A stretch of 64,000 nt of DNA from VRUE01 sp963701265 (GTDB taxonomy: Bacteria > Actinomycetota > Thermoleophilia > Solirubrobacterales > 70-9). This document shows positions 32,501-39,089 of this stretch, piece by piece. Below the pieces are notes generated by a model. It was given only the letters and a program-made list of their open reading frames with translations. It made no database searches and was not told where the DNA came from. The stretch lies in NCBI GenBank assembly GCA_963701265.1, contig OY969581.1:1240001-1304000 (forward strand), given 5' to 3'. Each line of letters opens with the position of its first letter. Position 1 is the first letter of the stretch. Made by a program: the position numbers and the translations under genes.

Positions 32501-32735
32501 CCCGTCCGGCCTCAAGGTGAAGCGCGCGAAGAAGGGGTTGATCCTGAGCTGGCGCGCCTCGTGCGGCGTTTCGTCCTATTCGGTCAAGATTGGAAAGGGC
32601 AAGCCGAAGCTGATCAAGGGCAACTCGGTGACGATCGACTCGGTGCCGAAAAAGGCGATGGTCAGCATTACCTCGCTGGTCGATGGCAATGCCGTCGGCA
32701 CCGCCACCCGGCCGCTCGCTCCGGGTACTCCCTAG
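29583..32735 (+). CDS. Large secreted protein with carboxypeptidase-regulatory-like and FN3-like domains
   Basis: This is a 1050-residue protein with a signal peptide (TRRFLLLGAVAMAALAGPSSAAA). The N-terminal region has several Cys pairs (KECGGLFQGGVSGC, SGCGLGEHSC, DFCCFN). Two carboxypeptidase-regulatory-like beta-sandwiches follow at about 150-310 (IKGTVKDEEGNPEAGVTIRADD), then a long beta-rich region of unknown fold (about 310-770) and a C-terminal fibronectin-like domain (PSGLKVKRAKKGLILSWRASCGVSSYSVKIGKG). Its ATG overlaps the RTX gene stop, so the two are translationally coupled and probably act together at the cell surface. I do not recognise the central region. Confidence 0.8.
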   Translation: MTRRFLLLGAVAMAALAGPSSAAAVTQLGTPPWKECGGLFQGGVSGCVASEPQAMDDTSVGNVNISPHVIRVGETLTISAEWLPGWAITGFGSLPGTVISGCGLGEHSCTVKIDGPTGGYVRKQLDFCCFNAREQDYYAVIGGDEYIIEGTVMDRFGPRQELRPAAFTEVTATIGGDSYSVTTNKMGQYEMLVEAGSGSIRTAGKQCVKADLPKCNTSKQLTVGPNQHVDFEAPPPGKIKGTVKDEEGNPEAGVTIRADDPEGGRLDTSVSDESGHYELTARAGDVHLSADDPQACAVGAGEECPKTKDIELASDQTATLDWKVEGCVKKVDFGSSMVAVRGCFTKVEDEKWETDEKFTMNGLDLYPSGKVTLDKQARRVSFGGGEAKLGNDAKVRIPSFDLDFPSAETKYELTALDSKGKTVQGFDVADKLDLKFEAGKTTVVMNTKTDTGFGKEYPEQKCKGKAATVLSLTQTNDDGFRSASFEAKDLQQVFCLPGMGRAAGVLTVDSVKGSFDFKTHWWSVGGSFAGLKPFSAKFSGSKLSAEFFVNNRLQLKGGSLSINGLNVLLEPPLLHLQRLGIKFGQTNEGEPFKSEASLGVSVGPKFPGGAKELNIPLLGKFVVYPEELTALDLTFGGSISEGDHPASLEDLTLSGNGKVKFWDQQILDGTAKLIIPSASFAFSGALDFKAGNVFALHGDGKSWVDTVNGVFFAEGFGQMNVLGWRAMQGNFLLNSSTPIAVGCVRSSSGREFGVTYNFKAEAPKIAGCDLGPYRATPPKGARIASVSKAGGAKSFTVPKGTSMLALEVKGNGPSGAPVVKLSGPSGAFLTEPVKPSEGKFVRALPNGAEGATYLLLSSPKAGRWKVAAQAGSSVSGLGFARPAPEPVVSGSSSGDTCAPTLRWSLKRQPGQAVMLVDEGAAGDTRILSKAAKAKGSLKLVPPAPGIRRVRALVFQGGGLRESIPLSSYGGPGAPSGLKVKRAKKGLILSWRASCGVSSYSVKIGKGKPKLIKGNSVTIDSVPKKAMVSITSLVDGNAVGTATRPLAPGTP

Positions 32736-32752
32736 CCGCTCTCGCGAGCCCG

Positions 32753-32989
32753 CTAGCTGTGGGCGAGCTCGCGGTCGATGATCGCACCCAGGGCGTCGGC
32801 TACGCCGTCGGCCGGGGTCCCCGAGATCCGGGCGCCCGAAGCCGCGCCACGCACGTTTTCGGCGGCTCTCAGGGCGTGCCAGTGCGAATCGAACGACTCG
32901 CCCGCAGTCGCGACCGTACGGCCGTCAGCGCCGAGCAGGCGCCAGCGCCACTTCCCAACCAGGTCTTCGTATGCGTCGAATTGCGGCAT
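32753..32989 (-). CDS. DUF1508 / YegP-family protein
   Basis: This 78-residue protein carries the YegP pattern (FDAYEDLVGKWRWRLLGADGRTVATAGESFDSHWHALRAAENVR), normally F.....G.WRWRL...NG..IA.S.E.Y.....A...I. The start at 32989 follows AGAGGAG. A GAAC-GTAT-GTTC palindrome (33012-33023) lies 23 bases upstream of the start, a likely LexA site, suggesting DNA-damage control. The biochemical function of YegP-like proteins is unknown. Confidence 0.82.
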   Translation of the reverse strand: MPQFDAYEDLVGKWRWRLLGADGRTVATAGESFDSHWHALRAAENVRGAASGARISGTPADGVADALGAIIDRELAHS

Positions 32990-33011
32990 TGCTGCTCCTC
33001 TGATCGAATGG

Positions 33012-33023
33012 GAACGTATGTTC
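33012..33023. promoter_or_regulatory. SOS-box-like palindrome (candidate LexA site)
   Basis: GAACGTATGTTC is a perfect palindrome matching the Gram-positive/actinobacterial LexA core GAAC-N4-GTTC; the flanks read GG-site-GC against the usual CG. It lies 23 bases before the YegP-like start and 98 bases before the MFS start, so either or both could be controlled. Confidence 0.5.
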
Positions 33024-33121
33024 GCATAGCGATCGGCGGCAAAAAGAGTCAGCCGAGTGAGCACTTTCGATAGCGTGACGCGCTTACCCGGCGTAAGTGC
33101 CTCGCCCGAGCAGGAGATCGC

Positions 33122-34567
33122 ATGACCTCGTCCCCCCAGGACCGGACGCATCCCAATCTGACCCTGGCAGTGCTCGCCCTCGGCGGGCTCGCTTACGCGC
33201 TGCTCAGCTCCGCCGTGGTGCCGGCGTTGCCGACGATGCAGGAGGACCTCGGCACCAGCGAGACCGGGATCACCTGGCTGCTCACCGGCTACCTGCTGGC
33301 CGCCTCGGTCGGCACCTCGATCCTTGGCCGCCTTGGCGACATGTACGGCAAGGAGCGACTGTTGCTCTGGACCCTGGTCATCCTTGCTGCCGGCACCCTG
33401 CTGGCGGCGGTCTCCAACTCGCTGCCGCTGCTGATCGCCGCTCGCTTCATCCAGGGGGCTGGCGGTGGCATCTTCCCGCTCGCCTACGGCATCGTCCGCG
33501 ACGAGTTCCCGGCCGAGAAGGTGGCGGGTGGCATCGGCATGCTCTCGGCGATCCTCGGCATCGGCGGCGGGCTTGGCATCGTCCTCTCCGGGGTGATCCT
33601 CGAGCGGCTCGACTATCACTGGCTCTTCTGGATCCCACTGGTCGCGGTTGTTCTCGCCGCTGTCGCCACCTGGCGCTTCGTGCCGGAATCGCCGGTGCGG
33701 ACGCCCGGCAAGGTCAACTGGCTCGCCGCGGCCCTGATGACCGTCGGCCTCTCGGCGGTGCTGCTGGCGATCAGCCAGACGAGCACCTGGGGCTGGGTCT
33801 CCGCCAAGACGATCGGCCTCGTCCTGTTCGGGGTGCTCGTCTCCTGCGCCTGGATCGCAGTCGAGGTGCGCAGTCGCGAACCGCTGATTGACATGACGAT
33901 GATGCGGGTGCGCGGCGTCTGGACCACCAACGCGGCTGCCTTCCTGCTCGGCGCCGGCCTCTACGCCTCCTTCGTCGTCTTCCCCCAGTTCGCCCAGCTG
34001 CCGACCAGCACCGGTTTCGGCTTCGGTGCCTCGGTCGTCGTCTCCGGGCTGTACCTGCTGCCGGCGACGATCGGGATGACGGTCCTCGGCCTCAACGCGG
34101 GGGCGATCTCCGCCCGCTTCGGCTCGCGCAACGCGCTGCTCGCCGGGACACTTTTCGCCACCGCCTCCTTCACGATGCTGGCGTTGGCCCACGAACATCC
34201 CTACGACCTGCTGATCGCTGCCACCTTGCTCGGCATCGGTATCGGCCTCGCCTTCGCTGCCCTCGGCAACCTCATCGTGCAGGCGGTCCCGGCTGAGCAG
34301 ACCGGCGTTGCCAGCGGCATGAACAACGTGATGCGGACGCTTGGCGGCGCCCTCGGCGGCCAGCTCTCGGCAACCTTCATCGCCGATCACATGCTCCGCG
34401 ACCTGCCTACGGTCACCGGCTTCACCGACACCTTCCTGATGGCAACCGGTTTCCTCATCCTCTGCTTCGGCGCCGGCCTGCTGGTGCCGCGCACACTCGG
34501 TTCGCCAGACGGTGGGCCCGGGCGTGGTGGGGAGTCAGCGCTGGCCCCCAAGGCCGCGAGCGCCTGA
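33122..34567 (+). CDS. MFS transporter (multidrug-type)
   Basis: This 481-residue protein has about 14 hydrophobic helices. Family marks are SSAVVPALPTMQEDLGTSETGITWLLTGYLLAASVGTSILGRLGDMYGKERLLL in the first helices and GIGGGLGIVLSGVILE in helix 5. The resemblance is to the EmrB/QacA or TetA-like efflux group. No divergent regulator is adjacent, apart from the possible LexA site upstream. The gene ends at a strong hairpin and is followed by an MMPL transporter gene. The substrate is unknown. Confidence 0.85.
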   Translation: MTSSPQDRTHPNLTLAVLALGGLAYALLSSAVVPALPTMQEDLGTSETGITWLLTGYLLAASVGTSILGRLGDMYGKERLLLWTLVILAAGTLLAAVSNSLPLLIAARFIQGAGGGIFPLAYGIVRDEFPAEKVAGGIGMLSAILGIGGGLGIVLSGVILERLDYHWLFWIPLVAVVLAAVATWRFVPESPVRTPGKVNWLAAALMTVGLSAVLLAISQTSTWGWVSAKTIGLVLFGVLVSCAWIAVEVRSREPLIDMTMMRVRGVWTTNAAAFLLGAGLYASFVVFPQFAQLPTSTGFGFGASVVVSGLYLLPATIGMTVLGLNAGAISARFGSRNALLAGTLFATASFTMLALAHEHPYDLLIAATLLGIGIGLAFAALGNLIVQAVPAEQTGVASGMNNVMRTLGGALGGQLSATFIADHMLRDLPTVTGFTDTFLMATGFLILCFGAGLLVPRTLGSPDGGPGRGGESALAPKAASA

Positions 34568-34578
34568 GCGCTTGGCCC

Positions 34579-34625
34579 TTCCGGTGCGCCTTTTGCACTC
34601 AGGAGGTGCATAAGGCGCACCGGAA
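34579..34625. repeat. Dispersed hairpin element, copy 1
   Basis: Fourteen-base perfect arms (TTCCGGTGCGCCTT / AAGGCGCACCGGAA) enclose a second five-base stem TGCAC/GTGCA with loop TCAGGAG. It starts 12 bases after the MFS stop, with no T-run behind it. The first 20 bases recur at 44,372, inside another gene. It could act as a terminator here, but the second copy suggests a REP-like repeat. Confidence 0.6.
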
Positions 34626-34654
34626 GCCGGGACGGGACCATCTAGGGTGCCGCC

Positions 34655-36760
34655 GTGCGCATCCAACGCCTTGCCGCGAGCGTTACCGGCCCTCGCGGCC
34701 GCTGGATCACCGTCGCTGTCTGGGTCGCGCTCGGCCTCGCCGGGTTGCTCGCGCGGGCACACATCAATGACGTGACGGCGGCGGGGCAGAGCAGTTACCT
34801 GCCCGCACATGCCGAGTCGACCCAGGTGGTCAACCTCCTGCAGCGCGATTTCAAGGGCGGCAACGACGTGCCGGTGCTGGTCGTCTTCGAGCGCAACGGC
34901 GGGCTCAGCGCCGCCGACCTCGACACGATCGGCAAGCTCGGCGAAGGGCTCGAACGGCTTGGCCTTTCCGGGGCGACGCCGGTCTTCGCTCCCTTCTCCG
35001 AGCAGACCAAGCAGCCGCTGGGCGAAGTGGCGCGGATTGCGCGCGGAGTCGGGCCGATCTCGCGCGACGGCGAAGCGGCCCTGGTGGCGCTGGCGATCGA
35101 TTCCGAAGATCGCGGCGCGATCGTCCACGGCGTCAAGAAGATCCGCGCCTACCTCGCCGCCCATCGCCATCCGGGCCTGCACTCCTACGTGACCGGACCG
35201 GGTGGGCTCGCCGCCGACCTCGAGCAGGTCGCCGAAGACGCCGGGCAGACGCTGCTGATCGCGACGCTCAGCCTCGTCCTGCTCCTGCTCCTGCTCGTCT
35301 ACCGGGCGCCGCCACTGGCGCTGCTGCCGCTGCTGGTTGTCGGCACCGCCTACCTGATCGCGATCGGGGTCACCTACCTGCTGATCGATGCCGGCGCGAT
35401 CACGGTCAACACCGAGGGCACCTTCCTGCTGCTGGTCTTGATCTTCGGCGCCGGCACCGACTACTCGCTGCTCTTGATCCACCGCTATCGCGAGGAGCTG
35501 GCAGCCGGCGCCGAGCCCTTGATGGCGCTGCGCGCGGCGCTTGCCGAGAGCCTGCGGCCGATTGCCGCCTCAGCGGCAACGGTGATCGCGGCGATGCTGG
35601 TGCTGCTGCTCGCCGAGCTCGAGTCGACCCACTGGCTGGGTCCGGTACTGGCGATCGGGATCGCCGTGATGCTCGCCGCGGCGCTGACGCTGCTGCCCGC
35701 CCTGCTCGCGATTCTCGGCCCCCGCGCGTTCTGGCCCGGGGACGCTGTTGGCAAGGCCGCGGACTCCCAGCGCTGGGAGCGGATCGCCGGCTTTGTGCGG
35801 CGGCGACCGCGGGCGATCGTCGCCACCGTCTTCGCCGCGCTGGCGGTCCTCGCCCTCGGCAACTTCGTCCAGCACGGCACGATCGGCTTTGGCGAAGGCG
35901 AAACCCGCTCGACCGAATCGGGCCGCGGCAGCGAAGTCCTCGACGAACACTTCCCGCCCGGGCTCGGCTCACCGCTGACGGCGGTGCTGGGGATCGGCGA
36001 AGTCGAGGCGGCGCTGCACGGGCTCGAGCACCTCGGGTCGGTCAAGCTCGCCGTGCCGGTGCCGCCGTCCTCGCTCTCCGACGAGGCGGCACTGGCGATC
36101 GTGCTGCGCGGCAATCCCTACTCGAGCGAGGCGGCGGACCTGGTCGAGGGCGTCCGCGAGCGGCTGGCGCAGGTCGCCCCGGGCGCCCTCGTCGGCGGCA
36201 TCCCGGCCGAGAACTACGACGTCGAGCAGACCAACGAGCGCGACACGCGGTTGATCGTGCCGATCGTCCTGCTCGTGGTCGGCCTGATCCTGGTCGCGGT
36301 CCTGCGCGCCCTGGTCGCGCCCGGCTACCTGATCTTCACCGTCGTCGCCTCGTTCGCGGCGACGCTGGGGCTCGTCACCTTCGCCTTTACCGAGCTGCTC
36401 GGCTCCGACGGGATCAGCTTCAACCTCGTCCTGCTGGCCTTCATCTTCCTCGTCGCCCTCGGCGTCGACTACAACATCTTCCTGATGACCCGTGCCCGCG
36501 AGGAGGCGGTCGCGCACGGCACCCGCGAGGGGATGTTGATCGCCCTGCAGAGCACCGGGACCGTGGTCACCGGCGCCGGCCTGATCCTCGCCGGCACCTT
36601 CGCCACGCTGATCCTGCTGCCGCTCGAGCAGCTGGTCCAGATTGGCGCCACGGTCGCGATCGGCGTCCTGCTCGACACCTTCGTCGTCCGTTCGCTGCTG
36701 ATTCCGGCGATCACCTACCTATGCGGGGAGCGCGCCTGGTGGCCGGGCCGCGTCGGCTGA
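34655..36760 (+). CDS. MMPL/RND-family transporter
   Basis: This 701-residue protein starts at GTG 34655. It has 12 membrane helices in two halves, each with a large extracytoplasmic loop after the first helix. The signature GAGTDYSLLLIHRYREEL in half one and VALGVDYNIFLMTRAREEA in half two are MMPL-type proton-relay segments. Such proteins export lipids or lipophilic drugs. It follows the MFS gene with 87 bases between, containing the hairpin element. The substrate is unknown. Confidence 0.9.
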   Translation: MRIQRLAASVTGPRGRWITVAVWVALGLAGLLARAHINDVTAAGQSSYLPAHAESTQVVNLLQRDFKGGNDVPVLVVFERNGGLSAADLDTIGKLGEGLERLGLSGATPVFAPFSEQTKQPLGEVARIARGVGPISRDGEAALVALAIDSEDRGAIVHGVKKIRAYLAAHRHPGLHSYVTGPGGLAADLEQVAEDAGQTLLIATLSLVLLLLLLVYRAPPLALLPLLVVGTAYLIAIGVTYLLIDAGAITVNTEGTFLLLVLIFGAGTDYSLLLIHRYREELAAGAEPLMALRAALAESLRPIAASAATVIAAMLVLLLAELESTHWLGPVLAIGIAVMLAAALTLLPALLAILGPRAFWPGDAVGKAADSQRWERIAGFVRRRPRAIVATVFAALAVLALGNFVQHGTIGFGEGETRSTESGRGSEVLDEHFPPGLGSPLTAVLGIGEVEAALHGLEHLGSVKLAVPVPPSSLSDEAALAIVLRGNPYSSEAADLVEGVRERLAQVAPGALVGGIPAENYDVEQTNERDTRLIVPIVLLVVGLILVAVLRALVAPGYLIFTVVASFAATLGLVTFAFTELLGSDGISFNLVLLAFIFLVALGVDYNIFLMTRAREEAVAHGTREGMLIALQSTGTVVTGAGLILAGTFATLILLPLEQLVQIGATVAIGVLLDTFVVRSLLIPAITYLCGERAWWPGRVG

Positions 36761-36820
36761 GGCCCGAGCGATCGCCCGCGGATCAGGTCTGCCTTCGACT
36801 GCTGCGGGTATAGGTGCCAC

Positions 36821-37021
36821 ATGGCTAATTCATCATTGAAAAGCACCGTCGCCCGCAAGGCCGCCAAGGTCACCGCCAAGCACACAGCCCGCGGCGCCAC
36901 CTCGAAGCTGAAGCGCCGCCCGATTCGGGCCACCACTTTGCTTGCCCTCGGTGGCGCGATCGGCGCCGTGGCGGGGTGGCTGGCAGCTCGCAGCACCACA
37001 GCGGCGCCCTCGCCGGGCTAA
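36821..37021 (+). CDS. Small basic protein with one membrane helix
   Basis: This is a 66-residue protein. Residues 1-40 are strongly basic (KSTVARKAAKVTAKHTARGATSKLKRRPIR), and residues 41-60 are one hydrophobic helix (TTLLALGGAIGAVAGWLAA). AGGTG precedes the ATG. In composition it resembles the Lys-rich protein at 5529, so the genome may hold a family of basic membrane-tethered proteins. I do not recognise a named family. Confidence 0.55.
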   Translation: MANSSLKSTVARKAAKVTAKHTARGATSKLKRRPIRATTLLALGGAIGAVAGWLAARSTTAAPSPG

Positions 37022-37040
37022 GTCCTGTACAGATTCCGGG

Positions 37041-37865
37041 ATGGGCGCCTTCCGCTACGAGGGACACCGGATCTCTTACGACTCCTACGGGGAGGGCGAG
37101 CGGGTGCTGGTGCTCGTCCACGGGCTGCTGATGAACCGGCGCATGTTCGAGCGCCTCGGCCCGGAGTTGGCAGCGGCCGGCAACCGGGTGATCTGCGTCG
37201 ACCTGCTCGGCCACGGCCGCTCGGACCGGCCCGAGGACCTGCGGCTCTACTCGATGCCGCTCTTCGCTCGCCAGGTGGTGGGCCTGCTCGACCATCTCGA
37301 GCTCGACTCGGCGGTGGTGGGCGGGACCTCGCTCGGCGCCAACGTCGGCCTCGAGCTGGCGGTGCGCTACCCCGAGCGCGCCCGTGGCCTCTTCGTCGAG
37401 ATGCCGGTGCTCGACAACGCCCTGCCCGCCGTCGCCGGCGCCTTCACGCCGGTGCTGCTCGGCCTCCGCTACGGCAAGCCCGCCTTCGAGCTGACCTCGC
37501 GCGTTACCTCCCTGCTGCCACGCACCAATTTCATGCTTGACATCGGGCTCGACTGGGTGCGCCAGCGACCCGGGCCCTCCGGCGCGGTGCTCGAGGGCCT
37601 GCTGCTCGGCGAGACAGCGCCCCACCGCGAAAAACGACTCGGGATCGAGCAGCCGACCCTGATCGTCGGCCACCCTCGCGATCCGCTGCACCCCTTCAGC
37701 GACGCCGGCATGCTGGCCGAAGAGCTCGCCAACGCCCGCCTGGTCGAGGCCAACTCAATTTTTGAGTGGCGCTTCAGGCCGCAGCGCCTCACCGCCGAGT
37801 TGGCGGCGTTCCTCGCTGAGCTCTCAGATCTTCAGCGAGGTCCAGAGCGGTCGGTGGTCGGATAG
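37041..37865 (+). CDS. Alpha/beta-hydrolase fold protein
   Basis: This is a 274-residue protein. The oxyanion motif is LVHGLLMNRRMFERL and the nucleophile elbow is GGTSLGANVGLE (Ser in GTSLG). A candidate acid is the Asp in GHPRDPLHPFSDAG. The C-terminal position that usually supplies the catalytic His reads EANSIFEWRFRP, with no His, so it may be inactive, or a His of the HPRDPLHPF segment may be recruited. The start is ATG 37041. The 3' end overlaps the convergent nuclease-family gene by 42 bases. The substrate is unknown. Confidence 0.82.
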   Translation: MGAFRYEGHRISYDSYGEGERVLVLVHGLLMNRRMFERLGPELAAAGNRVICVDLLGHGRSDRPEDLRLYSMPLFARQVVGLLDHLELDSAVVGGTSLGANVGLELAVRYPERARGLFVEMPVLDNALPAVAGAFTPVLLGLRYGKPAFELTSRVTSLLPRTNFMLDIGLDWVRQRPGPSGAVLEGLLLGETAPHREKRLGIEQPTLIVGHPRDPLHPFSDAGMLAEELANARLVEANSIFEWRFRPQRLTAELAAFLAELSDLQRGPERSVVG

Positions 37866-38810
37866 GTAGTACTTGACGTAGGAGCGGAATCGGCTCTGCT
37901 CCTTTTTGGTTTCACCCCAGAGCTCGCGGAAGAGGGCGCCGTCGAAATCGAAGACGCCGCTGCGCTCGATCGCTTCCTCGATCGGGCCGGGGAAGACGGC
38001 CATCTGGTCGTACTGGGCGTCGTCGTTGAGGTTTGAGCCGCCGACCTTGGTCGAGTGCGGCGGCAGGTGCAGGCCTTTGCTGGTCAGCGCCCGGTAGATC
38101 GGGTCGCTTTCGTCGCGCACCGGCAGGTTGAAGTCACCGAGGGCGATCACGTTCGGCGTGTAGGCACTTTTGCTGCGCCGGCGCAGGTCGGCCCAGCGCC
38201 CGATCGCGTAGGCCTCGAGGCAGCGCCGGTCGATCGATTTCTTGTCCTCCTTGCCGAAGTAGAGGTGGACGTCGGCGACGACGAACTCGAGTTTGCCGAC
38301 CCGCAGTGAGACCAGGTACGGGTTGCGGTCAAAGCCTTCGAATTTCTGTTTGACGTCCGGCAGTTTGACGCTGGCGAGGTCCTTCGGCGGCACGGTGATG
38401 CGGCCGATCTCGTCCAGCAGCGTCGCCTTCTCGCTGTCGAAGATGACGGCGTAGCGCTCGCGGTTGCCGCCCGGGTCGGAGAAGATCGCCCGGTAGCGCT
38501 TGGGCAACTGGGCCATGATCCCGTTGAGGCCGCTGAGGTCGTCGTTGGTCTCCTGGACCGCGATCACGTCGAACCAGCCGATGATCTCGGCGATCAGCCT
38601 GTAGTCCTTCTCGCGTCGTTGCTGAACGCCCAGGTTGGCGATGTTCCAGGTCGCCAAGCGCAGGCGGTTGCGAGTGGCCGGCGGGATCGCCCGGTCCTCC
38701 TTGCCTTCCTGCTTGGGGTAGTCGCGCAGCGCTTTCAGCTGCGCGTCGAGGTCGTAGTCGTAGCTGGTGCGGGGCTTCGGAAAGGCCGGCATCGGGGCGA
38801 ATCTATGCAT
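37824..38810 (-). CDS. Endonuclease/exonuclease/phosphatase-family protein
   Basis: This 328-residue protein has the EEP (DNase I-like) fold. Motifs in order are LRLATWNIANLG, FDVIAVQETND (catalytic Glu), RYAVIFDSEKA, VVADVHLYFG, NVIALGDFNLPV (GDFN core) and YYLSDHRPLWTSL (SDH). All metal and catalytic positions are present. No signal peptide is apparent with the start at 38810; ATG 38792 is also possible. It hydrolyses phosphodiester or phosphomonoester bonds; nuclease versus phosphatase cannot be told. It is divergent from the tRNA-led operon. Confidence 0.85.
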   Translation of the reverse strand: MHRFAPMPAFPKPRTSYDYDLDAQLKALRDYPKQEGKEDRAIPPATRNRLRLATWNIANLGVQQRREKDYRLIAEIIGWFDVIAVQETNDDLSGLNGIMAQLPKRYRAIFSDPGGNRERYAVIFDSEKATLLDEIGRITVPPKDLASVKLPDVKQKFEGFDRNPYLVSLRVGKLEFVVADVHLYFGKEDKKSIDRRCLEAYAIGRWADLRRRSKSAYTPNVIALGDFNLPVRDESDPIYRALTSKGLHLPPHSTKVGGSNLNDDAQYDQMAVFPGPIEEAIERSGVFDFDGALFRELWGETKKEQSRFRSYVKYYLSDHRPLWTSLKI

Positions 38811-38888
38811 AAAACCCTGCTGATCGATCAAAAAATATCTGAGCGTCTGAAAAGAAGTCCCAATGTCCGTCCTTTGGTACGCATGGGG

Positions 38889-38897
38889 TGCTAGGAT
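38889..38897 (+). promoter_or_regulatory. Extended -10 promoter for the tRNA-led operon
   Basis: TGCTAGGAT matches the extended -10 form TGnTAnnnT. Transcription would start near 38904 and give a purine-rich leader of about 85 bases before the tRNA. No convincing -35 box is at the usual spacing, which fits an extended -10 promoter. No other promoter-like site is obvious before 39090. Confidence 0.45.
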
Positions 38898-38988
38898 GCC
38901 CGAGAAATCTGGAGCGATCAGAGAGATTGAGGGGGACCCCGGGAGAGGGACCTCAGGGAGCTTCAAAGGGAGGAGCCCCACCCATAGC

Positions 38989-39061
38989 GCACCAGTGCCT
39001 TAATCGGTCAAAGGGCCGGCCTTAAAAGCCGGAGATCCGGGTTCGAGCCCCGGCTGGTGCA
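38989..39061 (+). tRNA. Class I tRNA with anticodon UAA (nominally Leu, but short variable loop)
   Basis: This is a 73-base cloverleaf. The acceptor stem GCACCAG/CTGGTGC has seven pairs. The D stem CCTT/AAGG closes loop AATCGGTCA, which contains G18G19. The anticodon stem CCGGC/GCCGG closes loop CTTAAAA, so the anticodon is TAA at 39023-39025. The variable loop is only AGAT. The T stem CCGGG/CCCGG closes TTCGAGC. The discriminator is A, and CCA is not encoded. T8, A14, A21, T33, T54, T55, C56, A58 and C61 are all present. Bacterial tRNA-Leu always has a long variable arm, so this is not a normal Leu tRNA; it also lacks the C35 expected by arginyl-tRNA synthetase. It lies 28 bases before the synthetase-like gene. 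Confidence 0.9.
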
Positions 39062-39089
39062 TCGGAACCAATCAAACCGGTGACCGGCT

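Noticed and set aside
38904..38988. Purine-rich leader before the tRNA as a T-box riboswitch
   Set aside because: No specifier loop or the conserved T-box sequence that pairs with the tRNA end; only G/A-rich sequence is seen.
38989..39061. The tRNA as a bldA-type leucine tRNA for TTA codons
   Set aside because: bldA is class II with a long variable arm; this one has a four-base variable loop and a different body.
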